From NCBI GenBank assembly GCA_032988165.1, contig JANTQF010000044.1, positions 1-64,000 on the forward strand: a stretch of 64,000 bases of DNA. The letters run 5' to 3'. This DNA comes from Emmonsiellopsis sp. PD_33. Lineage: Eukaryota > Ascomycota > Eurotiomycetes > Onygenales > Ajellomycetaceae. Under the pieces are notes generated by a model, which was not told where the DNA came from, searched no databases, and saw only the letters and a program-made list of their open reading frames with translations. Below are positions 33,501 to 42,688 of the stretch, piece after piece (the stretch's first letter is position 1; every line of letters starts with the position of its first letter). The translations under genes were made by a program, and so were the position numbers.

Positions 33501-35368
33501 TTTCGAAGAAGCATCGACCCTGGCCAGCGGTTATTTAACGGCGCTATATTCCATCCACGACCTCGCTAATACGCAGCCGGGTCACCGGGTCCTGATACAT
33601 TCCGCCACAGGTGGGCTAGGTCTAGCAGCCATCCAGATCTGTCAGCATATCCGAGCTGAGGTCTTCGCTACCGTGGGCAGTCAAAAGAAACGTAAGTTTC
33701 TGATTGACCATTTCAATATCCCGCCAGATCACATTTTCAACTCCCGCGATATCTCCTTCGTGTCTGGGTTAATGTCAGTAACAGGTGGTTACGGCGTGGA
33801 TGTAATCTTGAATTCCTTAACCAGTGACATTCTAGACGAGTCCTGGCGGTGTATCGCGGCAGGCGGAACCATGGTTGAACTAGGAAAGAAAGATATGTTG
33901 GACCGCAGAAGTCTAAGCATGGAGCCATTTGGTCGGAACGCCTCGTATCGTTGCTTCGACATGTCGCATGATCATGTTTCTCCCGCAATGAAAAAACGAT
34001 TACTCAAGCAACTTTTCAAACTTCTTGAGGGAGGCCAGGTCAAGCCAATCCGACCAATCACTATTTTCCCGTACGAAGATATTGGGGGAGCAATGCGGTA
34101 CATGCGTTCTGCCAACCATATTGGAAAGATCGTCATTTCAAGTGGAAGCAAGCCGATAAACGTCCCAGTGCGCCCGATCCGAAAGCAGGTACGGCTCCGT
34201 AATGATGTCGCATATCTACTTATTGGAGGTCTGAAGGGGCTCTGTGGAAGCCTGGCAGTTCGTCTAGCCGATCTCGGGGCCCGGCATCTGGCCATGATGG
34301 CCAGAAGTGGCTACAAAGACGAGGTATCGCAGCGCATTATCCATGATCTTCGTAATATGGGCTGTGTCCTCACCTTGATTCAAGGGGACGTGTGTGTTGA
34401 GGACGATGTCAGGCGGGCTATTAAACAAATCGGTAAGCCGGTCGGGGGCGTAATTCAGGGGGCAATGGTCATTCGAGTAAGCTGCAGCAATCATCCAATC
34501 AATTCGCTCTTCCTTTTCTTAATATGTTGTGTTATAGGATCGTATTTTCGCCTCAATGACAATTGAGGAGTTCCATCAAGTCGTGTCCTGCAAAGTTCAA
34601 GGCACCTGGAACCTTCACAATGTCCTTCTTCAGGAGAACCAAGATGTGGACTTCTTCACATTGCTTTCCAGTGTAGCTGGCGTTGTAGGCACCAAGGGAC
34701 AAGCAAACTACGCAGCTGCGAATGCATTTTTGGACGCATTCGCAGCGTATCGGCGCAGTCTCGGACTTACAGCTAATTCAATCGATTTCGGACCCATCCA
34801 GGATGTTGGCTATATAAGCCACCATACAGATCTACTGAGCGCTATGGATTCGCACTTCTATACCCCAATCAACGAAGCACTTATGCTCAAGATTGTGGAG
34901 GTTTCGCTTGGACAGCAATTGCATCCCATAAGTCCCGCCAGCTCTTCGCAGCTAATCACCGGCATAGCAGTGCCCCAACGCGAAGGGTCATCGTTGTTGA
35001 GAGATGCCCGATTCAGCGGTCTATGCTTCGGCGATGGAATTAAACTAGGACAGGGGAATGGAGCACAAGACAAGTCTCGAGAGATCCAGGCGCTGCTGCT
35101 CCTGGTGAAGAATAAGGCGAACAACAGTGCCGTCCATCAGGCGGTAGTCGACGTGGCTGTGGGCCAATTTACAGCTATGCTCAGTCTGGGCGAACCAATG
35201 GAACCGGCTAAACCGTTGGGAAGCTACGGACTGGACTCGTTGGCAGCAGTGGAGTTTCGCAACTGGTTAAGGGTGGAGCTAAAGGTGGAGGTGACAGCTT
35301 TGGAGATCACGTCTGCTTCTTCTTTGATGGCACTGTGTGAGAAGATTGCCTCTCGTCTAATTGGGTAA
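27596..35368 (+). CDS. Highly reducing type I polyketide synthase (KS-AT-DH-psiMT-ER-KR-ACP)
   Basis: Twelve exons fit in frame: 27596-28031, 28087-28204, 28262-28378, 28435-28454, 28513-28823, 28874-28957, 29020-29143, 29199-29816, 29881-30977, 31034-31349, 31427-34476 and 34538-35368, giving 2,373 residues. KS: C192 in VDTACSGSL, H329 in EFHGTGT, H369 in KSNIGH. AT about 561-880 with GHSSGE (Ser near 655). DH: H974 in WLLDHK and D1155 in HPACIDGCLQ. Residues 1298-1410 keep a methyltransferase outline but lack the SAM-binding Gly motif. A structural psi-KR follows. ER about 1660-1990 has HSATGGLGLAAIQ. KR has the Ser/Tyr/Asn set (SSVAGVVGTKGQANYAAAN), but its cofactor loop reads GGLKGLCGS. 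ACP: GLDSLAAVE, Ser near 2330. No thioesterase. Predicted product: a reduced, unmethylated acyl chain. Confidence 0.93.
30978..31033 (+). other. Non-canonical GC-AG intron in the PKS
   Basis: The intron starts AAG|GCAAGT and ends ACAG. Removing it joins WLLDHK to MGPDIVFPATGF, the conserved DH sequence. Reading through meets a stop at 31018, so splicing is required for a full-length PKS. GC donors are a known minor class. Confidence 0.85.
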
Positions 35369-35663
35369 ACCACCTGTAAATCTGTCAATAAAATGTGTCA
35401 ACGATATAGGTTGGTTGGTACTTGCTGACATATGGTCTTAAGGATTAATTCTTTCAGGCCTACTGGATCATTTTTCACTTCACTTCGTATGTTTTGGTTA
35501 GTCTTTAAAGGGGGGCCAGAACTTTTTTTCCCCTGCATTTTATGAAAAATTGACATTTACTTCTGCGAAATATACTCATTATCAGGTATGCCCTTTATAA
35601 CATCCTTTTAGAGGAAAGTAGGGGCCTTATACTAATAAAGCTCCCATCCAAAAAAAAGATAGG

Positions 35664-36175
35664 ATAGGATTGCCAGCTGTATATGCTAAAGAGCAGCCTT
35701 CCTTAAAATACCTCTACCAACATGGCACTATCAAGTAACTGATAATTCAAAAGACAAGTTGCCTTTCAGGCCATCCTACCCATCCACAATGAGCATAAGT
35801 GTGTTTGGACCAAGCTCCCATTGCATATGTCAAGATTAGGGAGGGATAGCTGGGATATGCGGGCGATGTAAATGGTGAGGCAGAATCACTTCTTCCTAGC
35901 TAATATACTCTTCTGGAATTAGTACTGTCATCTTGATTTCTCATTCTTCTACAATATATATCTATATATATACACCCTGCCCTGCCATTCGGACAGCCAT
36001 TTTCACGCTACTGGTTATTATTCAGGTTCCTTGTGAAAATTATTCCCTAGGTCCAGCAAATTTTGATATGGAAACCAGAACTATTCAAGTGTTCTATTCT
36101 TATAAAACAGATGTGCCAAAGCTTCAACTTCCATATCTCTTTAAATTGCAGTGCTAAACCAGACAAATAGTTTCA
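35664..36175 (+). pseudogene. Broken copy of the GATase-like gene 3' part and flank (copy B)
   Basis: From about 35664 the sequence follows 25045-25230 of the GATase-like gene (GGATTGCC, then GGATATGCGGGCGATGTAAATGGTGAGGCAG in pieces of matching order), with stops and indels that destroy the frame. It then follows the 3' flank at 25405-25680 through to the short open stretch containing DMETRTIQVFYSYKTD. The N-terminal two thirds of the gene are missing. Orientation is the same as the intact copy. It marks the far side of the hydrolase-PKS pair. Confidence 0.78.
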
Positions 36176-36637
36176 GCCAAAACAATCTTTAAAAGCCTAT
36201 CCCCCAAGAGAACATTCATCAAATAAAGTGAAACATTGTCGAGTAATTCCTCAAAGTCCACATTTATTACTAGAGTCCGATATTCCCCAAGTGGTATAGC
36301 CACCTACCATATGACCTGAAAGAGGCTTGTTTGATATCAACAAAGCGTCCCATAATATTCAATACCAGATTCAATTTCAGAATTACGCCACTCAGTCTTC
36401 TATTTTATACAATAAAGCCCAACTGTCTGATCTATTTGCCTCGTTATGCTTCCTACTCGATATAAAAAGGACATGAAATATGGTCTCAATGATGCATCTT
36501 AACTCTTTTCTCACACCCATTTCCGCTACTCTCATAGCTATCAGCTGGTGAAATCCAAAAACTGCAGTATACTCTTTATCAAAATATTGACTCATTCTAT
36601 ACCTTTTTTTACTCTTTCTTTCCTTGTCCCTCTGAGA
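36176..36637. other. Intergenic spacer
   Basis: No gene visible. It precedes the small zinc-ribbon gene and should hold its promoter. The PKS 3' flank at 35369-35663 is likewise without a gene. Confidence 0.5.
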
Positions 36638-37151
36638 ATGACACCCAAGCACGCCCGGCTGGACAAGAATCTACCTTCGGATCACAAAGTTGATCAACGA
36701 CATCAACTAACACCCCCTCGTAGCACTCCTCGTTGCTATCATTGCCAGTCAGTGTTATCCCGAACGCAAGACATGTGCCCGGAATGCGACAGCAAAGCAT
36801 TTGTGACATGCAGCTTTGAGAAATGCGGCCCGAAAAACCGGGGCCGAGAGAAACATGAACCCAAGGAACCTGTAAAGCACCCCTCACTTGAGAGATATCT
36901 TTTGTTTTATTTTCACCTTGAATTTTCATTCTGGGTTACTTCCTTTCCGCACATGTTAGACTTCTGGTATTTTACTGATTATTTTGCATCGTGAATAGTA
37001 CTGCGACGAGCCCGGATATATAGATATGTCGGAAACTAAGAATATCCTTAGACACTCAAGCAGAGTAGCATCACCTACGAACGAAGAGGATCTAAAGGAC
37101 GACAAGATGGAAGAGGGCGATCAGGACGCGGCTGGTATGGAAATGGACTGA
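36638..37151 (+). CDS. Small zinc-ribbon-like protein
   Basis: Two exons, 36638-36871 and 36999-37151, joined by an intron GTAAAG...AATAG, give 128 residues. The first exon holds Cys pairs CYHCQS and MCPECDS followed by CSFEKCG, a pattern that fits a zinc ribbon. The second exon adds YCDEPGYIDMSE and a highly acidic tail. No signal peptide or membrane segment is present. I do not recognise the family; a small regulator or a protein-protein adaptor are both possible. Splice sites and the uninterrupted frame across both exons support a real gene. Confidence 0.6.
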
Positions 37152-38931
37152 AGCTGTTACAAGTCTTGAAATGAACCAATATGCTGGGTGCAGGCACTTA
37201 TGCTATTTCCATAAAGGATGAAACAGGTGGGATAGTGATGGCTTTGAGAGGATATTATAGATTTCTTTTGTTCTGCTATCTAGATCAATGAACTGTTGGG
37301 TTGATTTAAACTTTTAGTAGCTTTACTCTTTCTCCACATTCTAGGAACTTTGGAGAGCGGGCGAGATGTTTATTGGCTGTACTGCATTAGAGTTGAAACT
37401 TTAAAACTTTATAATGGTAGGCTGTGTTACCTGACCTCACAGCCCATATTGAGTTCTTCTATTCTTTGGTTCTTCGAGTGAGAAATGGTGAGGTAGTTAT
37501 TAAAGATGTGATGCTTACCTGTGAGTAGGAGGTCCTGGGCAATCTTCAATTAATTCTCCATGGGTCGGACTCGGCCATCACATCAAGACTTTTCTCGGGT
37601 CATTGTTTCAGCATTTCAAAAAAGCTTGTTGATATCAAAGCCGAATTTGCTGGTTTCAATCTGTCTCCGTCCCTGTCTTTAATTTACAGCATTGATTTTT
37701 TCCTGCTGATTTTGATATTTCAGCTGCATCCTTGCCTTTGTGTCCAGGAAGACTGTGCTTTACTCTTACTATGAAACTTGGCCTTTGAGCATGATATTGA
37801 TAATGGGTTATATCAAGTTGCTAACCTAATGAACACAATGTATCAAGTAGTCCCATGGTTCTCCCCTCCAAATTGAGAATGTCCCTTTGTGCCTCGCGTT
37901 GTCCAGCCCCTGAGGTGTCTTGAGAGCCAATTAGTCAGCATGAGGGGAAGTGAACAAAATGTCAGCGCTCAGAACCAGAGACATCCAACCTCCTCGAAAC
38001 AGACTTCATGACACCCAGACATAAAGAATGGGGACCAATACCGCTGCAAATATACGGAAATTCCACCTGGCATCACCGCTATTTCCTCTTACTGGCCGGA
38101 GAGGCAGTCACTCTTCCTTTTTCCCTTCCATTTCGAACCCCAGCGGGTTGGTTTGATCATTAACAACCGCCAGGCGTTAGCCAGTATTTGATCTAGAAAC
38201 CGCTGGACTCCAAGGATTTTCCCTTTTTTTGACACAGTTGCATATTCTCATAGCAACACTACTATACTCTACTGCGCTTATTTGGGTTGTTCTGCCGTCG
38301 AGGCAATTTTGTTTCAGTTGGTCTGACATGGGGCTCTCGAGAACCAATTACAGATACGCTGGTACCAACAAAGCTACTTAGGGGAAGGCAAACATACTAG
38401 CTACATGCGCATAATATCAACTTTGACCGCCCTGGAATGTTTCCACCTTGCTGCACCCTAGCTTGGGGGTTGCGATATCAAGTCAAGAATCTGGCCCTGG
38501 CACAGCGGTACTGGATTTAATCAAGGATTGATTAGATCCATGCTACTTGCTGCATATCGACTTGATCAATTAGAAGCGTGGAATTTCTCCGGCTTGTTGG
38601 TTCACACGCATAGGAGATTAATTTGTGTGTCATCTGTGCCCGTTATTTCTTGGCTTCAACGCCGATTGAGAAACAGACGCCCCTCTTTCCCGCTCCAGAT
38701 TATGCCTGGAGGCAGGACCCAGTCATGGCCCAACCCAAGGCTGATCTTCTCTTTTGGTTCCGGTCCGAACATATGTTCTCCTCTTCTTTACATCCTCCCT
38801 TCGTATCACCTAATCTCACTCTAACGATCTCGCTTTTGGGGGTTCGCACATCGCAAGACTCAGCATTGGCAATCCATGGGGATAGGTAAAGCTACACGTG
38901 CCATGACATATTAGTGCGAAACAGCTCCATA
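37152..38931. other. Intergenic region, 1.8 kb
   Basis: No supportable gene. Short open frames near 38528-38889 overlap on the plus strand but have no conserved features; part of this stretch is the promoter or 5' leader of the CFEM-like gene. Confidence 0.5.
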
Positions 38932-40312
38932 ATGAGGTCTTTCCGTGTAGTCCTTACGGTGGCTACTGCTTTTGCAGCTGGTCTGGTTGCTGGAGCCGCC
39001 ATACCAGACTGCGCCGTAAGCAATATTTCATATCCAGTGACTCCCGCAATGAATGCGTATGCTAAGCAAAAACCAGATTTCCTGTTACGAAAATCCTATA
39101 TCAGAATATTCTTGCGAAGATTGGGAAACTGAATCCTCTTGCTGCAACGATCGCTATTACTTCGTCAGTGCTGTTGGGTCATGCCTCATTTATAACTGCG
39201 AACCTAGCGAAGGAAGCGAGGCTTGGAGCTACCTCGAAGAGACATGTGCAAATCTCGATGCTCCTTCGCCCTGGACCTATAACGATTTCATGTCAGCCGC
39301 TTATGGCTCAGAGAGTAGCTCAGCGTCCTCAACTACCGAATCTACCTTGACAGAAACCGAGCTACCATCGACTACGACAATTTCAGAAGCAGCTATTACC
39401 ACGACTACGTCTGCTGAAATTCCCACGCTTCCTACACTAGGTTCCGTAGCAGAAACTCCTACTGTGGCTACGTCTACTGAGATTACCGCCGTTCCTACCC
39501 TACGTTCCGCAACCACAACTCCTACGCACTCAGCGGGCCAATTTGGTGCTACGAGCGAGAAAAGGTCCGGCCTTTCGACTGGTGCGAAAGTAGCCATTGG
39601 TGTTGGCATCCCGGTGGTCGTGTTGGGCGCTGCAGTGATATTATTCCTGTTTTTCCGTCGGAAACAACAAAAGAACGCGCCTGGGACAGAAACTACTACA
39701 GATACACAAAGTTCGGAAACCAGAGGACAATCTATGACCTTCGAGATCTCTGGCAAAGAAATTAGCAGGATGGATGACAGCAACTACCGCGGTGCAGAAC
39801 TCGGGAGCTTAGGGAGTTCGGCTTTACCAGTGATTAACAATGATTCAAATTCGACCATTCCAGAAATGAGTCCGAATATAGTCCAACACAGGAACCCTGG
39901 GACCGGTAGAGGTATATTATCAGCAAAAGCTGATCCGGCGTCCTCAAGTTGTCACAGCATTGGCGACACCCTAACGCGTCCACAAATACCGCAGCCCCCC
40001 GCCAGCTCTGTCAGCCCTATACACAGTCAGCTATCGCCTATCCGTCCCTTGAGTTCTCTAGATCCCAGGTCGCACCGTGGATCGCTCGCTGAAACGTCAC
40101 CGATAGTCCCTACCCCAGACGAGGAAGTGCGAGGACTTATCTCAAACCTGGATGAGATGGAACGGCAGCGTACGGATCGAGCGTCTAGATTGCAACTACT
40201 GCAAGAGGAAGAGGCTGCGATTCTCGCCGAAGAGGTGACCATATTGGACGAGATTCGGAGACGAACGGTAGAAAGGGCCGAGTCGCCAGGCCATGGAGCA
40301 TCCCCGCGATAG
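38932..40312 (+). CDS. CFEM-like single-pass membrane protein
   Basis: Exons 38932-39015 and 39077-40312 (intron GTAAGC...CCAG, 61 bp) give 439 residues. A signal peptide (about 1-23, RVVLTVATAFAAGLVAGAA) precedes an eight-cysteine ectodomain: DCAISC, YSCEDW, SSCCND, SCLIYNC, ETC. This resembles the CFEM pattern, with CC in place of the usual CxC. A Thr/Ser/Pro-rich stalk with imperfect repeats (ETPTVATSTEI, VPTLRSATTTPT) follows, then one membrane segment near 198-221 (VAIGVGIPVVVLGAAVILFL) with a basic stop FFRRK, and a 215-residue cytoplasmic part ending in a charged coiled-coil-like helix (about 385-430). A cell-surface sensor or adhesion role fits the layout but is inference. Confidence 0.78.
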
Positions 40313-41235
40313 GTTACAAACGACACGGACACCTCTATTGCAGTCAGGGGCGTGACTATAACTACTAATTAGTAGAAGTCGAGCACGCTTCTATAACATC
40401 CTCGCCCAGAAAAGAACTCATCTACCACCATCAGTTAAAGTGGTTACTACATAATCTGGGATCGACCGTCCTTATAGCACAATATTTGTTTGTATCTATC
40501 TTTTCCCCGTATATGTACCATTTTCTTGAGGTTCTCTTGTGTAACGTTGTTGGTTAAATCCTGATTATCAATCATATCTAATTACCAATCACACTGGTCA
40601 GTGGGAACGGGCAAACCATAGTCCCGATTTCCTTCAATTCTAGCCAATCGACAACGACGTCAGGCGAACCCCTGTGGGCCATCACGATGCGAAACCCCGA
40701 GTCAAGAACTAATGATCAAGGTGATTCATCGCCCAGATTCCGATCATTGGCTGGGCACAGAGTTGGCGCTCGAGTTGTCGCCGACGCCATACCGCGAAGA
40801 ATTATTAGACGCGGGGATTACCAATTTGCAGCAGTCCGTGCCTTCTAATTCTGTACACTTTTGTCTTCAGGCTCAGGGTTCGGTTTCTATATCGGCGTAA
40901 GGACTCAGCACACTCTAGAAAAGGGCCACAGAATGAAGGACAACCAAGAGGCAGTGGAGGCAGACGACTATTACAAATTTGTCCGCATTCCGATTTCGTC
41001 ACTCATCGGCGGCCATGAAGCTGTCAACAAGCCCACGGGCATTGATACTACCGCCGAAATTCAATATCCATAACCAAAATCGCTACTATGGATCAATTTG
41101 ATGTTGCATCTGCTATTCAAGAAGCCAAATGGTGGGTTTTGATCTCATACACTACTTTCTGCTAAAATAGTGCTTTCCCCTGAATGAGCAATTGAAGAAG
41201 CTGGTGGAAGCTGCTTGTGAGTAGTTTCTTTTACA

Positions 41236-41277
41236 CCCATGAGATTTTACAATAGATTAACTAATCTATCTCATGGG
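41236..41277. repeat. Inverted repeat able to form a hairpin
   Basis: Arms CCCATGAG (41236-41243) and CTCATGGG (41270-41277) enclose a second perfect pair, ATAGATTA and TAATCTAT, around a 2-base loop. The left side carries an 8-base bulge. It lies about 290 bp upstream of the aldo/keto reductase start. Confidence 0.7.
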
Positions 41278-41446
41278 TCCATTTTCTACCCCATGAAACT
41301 CTAAAAGATATGATCGGGGTATTACTCCATAAAAGATTACAAACTACAAAACCATACTGTTGCACTTAGCAGAACGCCCTTCTACACATGAAAGTGGGGT
41401 AAGAGGCGTCATTGAAATGGAAAGGACTAGTTCATTAATCTTGATC

Positions 41447-41453
41447 TATAAAG
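41447..41453 (+). promoter_or_regulatory. TATA-like element of the aldo/keto reductase
   Basis: TATAAAG lies 110 bp before the ATG at 41563, a normal distance for a fungal core promoter with a short leader. Confidence 0.4.
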
Positions 41454-41562
41454 ACCAGCCAATTTTCGCCTTCAAACTTCAAATTCTTTACAGACATACT
41501 TCTTCTACCGAGCAGTGACCATTTTACATTGCTATCCCATCTCTACACCCATCAAAATCAAA

Positions 41563-42688
41563 ATGGCGGCCACCAACAAAATAAAGATCCTCTTCGGCAC
41601 AAGCCTCTTTGGCGGTCTAGGCGGCTTCACATTCGACGAAGCCGTCGAGCAGTTGGCAGAAGTGGAAAAGTTGGGTATCACGCATCTCGATGGAGCTTAC
41701 GGATATGGCGCGAGTGAGGCGTGGCTGGGCAAGATGGGTGCTGGTTCGCGGTTTACCATTGACTCGAAACATCCCGGTGGGTTGAGTGCGGAGCCTGCGA
41801 CGAAGGAAAATGTACTGGAGAAGATGGAGGAGAGTTTGCGGAATCTAGGGGTTGATAAGGTATGTTTCTATTGTTTTACCCTCCTAGTTCACCATGTTTG
41901 AGAGAGGAATAAACAGTGGCAAACTATATACGACGACGCATTCATTAATACACTCCTCACAGGTAAACATTTACTACCTCCACGCCCCGGACGCCCGCGT
42001 CCCCCTAAAAGAAACCCTCTCCGCGATAAACGATCTCCACAAGGCCGGGAAATTCACCCACTTCGGCCTCTCCCAATTCTCCGCCGCCGAAATTGAACAA
42101 GTCATCACCATCGCCAAAGAGAACAACTACATCCTCCCCACCTTCGCCCAAAGCAACTACAACGCAATCACCCGCCGTGCCGAGAAGGAAGTGTTCCCCT
42201 TACTCCGCCAGCACGGCATTGCCTTTTACGCATACAGCCCGATTGCAGGCGGGTTCCTAGCGAAGAGCCCCGAGCAGATTAAACAGCCCAGCAGCGATGG
42301 AGACAGCGGCGCTGGGCGATGGAATAACCCAGACAACGTCCTAGGCACAGTCTACGGCACCCTCTACAACAAACCTGCCATGCTCTCCGCGCTCGAAGCT
42401 TTCAACGGGATCGCGCGCGACGCGGGCATCAGCCGGGCAGAGCTGGCATATCGGTGGATTGCGTATCATTCGATACTTAGCGAGGAGGTGGGGGATGGGA
42501 TTGTGCTTGGGGCGAGGAATGTGGGGCAGTTGAGGGCGACGGTGGAAGGGTTGAAGAGGGGCCCGTTGAGTGAGGAGGTTGCAGGGCGGGTTAGTGGGTT
42601 GTGGGAGGAGAATGGGTTGGAGGGGGTTGCGCCGTTGGATAATTGGGATGGGTTTGCGAAGGAGGCGTTTGGGGGGAAGGGGTATTGA
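41563..42688 (+). CDS. Aldo/keto reductase (AKR7-like)
   Basis: Exons 41563-41859 and 41963-42688 (intron GTATGT...CACAG, 103 bp) give 340 residues of TIM-barrel NADPH-dependent aldo/keto reductase. The catalytic tetrad can be placed: Asp and Tyr in HLDGAYGYGASE, Lys in TIDSKHPGG and His in NIYYLHAPD. The cofactor region follows (FAQSNYNAITR, FYAYSPIAGGFL, and GIVLGARNVGQL near the C terminus). The group includes aflatoxin-aldehyde and succinic-semialdehyde reductases. It is cytosolic with no targeting signal. The 3' third is noticeably richer in G on the coding strand than the middle, which is richer in C; this does not affect the motifs. Substrate unknown; no visible link to the PKS 6 kb upstream. 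Confidence 0.9.

Larger units (their letters stand above)
40313..41562. other. Intergenic region, doubtful small coding stretch
   Basis: No gene is established. Around 40690-41073 an open stretch interrupted by one possible intron reads as MRNPESRTNDQGD... and later EADDYYKFVRIPISSL; this might be a small hypothetical gene but lacks recognisable content. A hairpin-forming repeat and a TATA-like element are listed separately. Confidence 0.4.

Noticed and set aside
39301..39783. 160-codon minus-strand frame opposite the CFEM-like gene
   Set aside because: Antisense of the Thr/Ser-rich stalk; Val/Ser-rich by complementarity.
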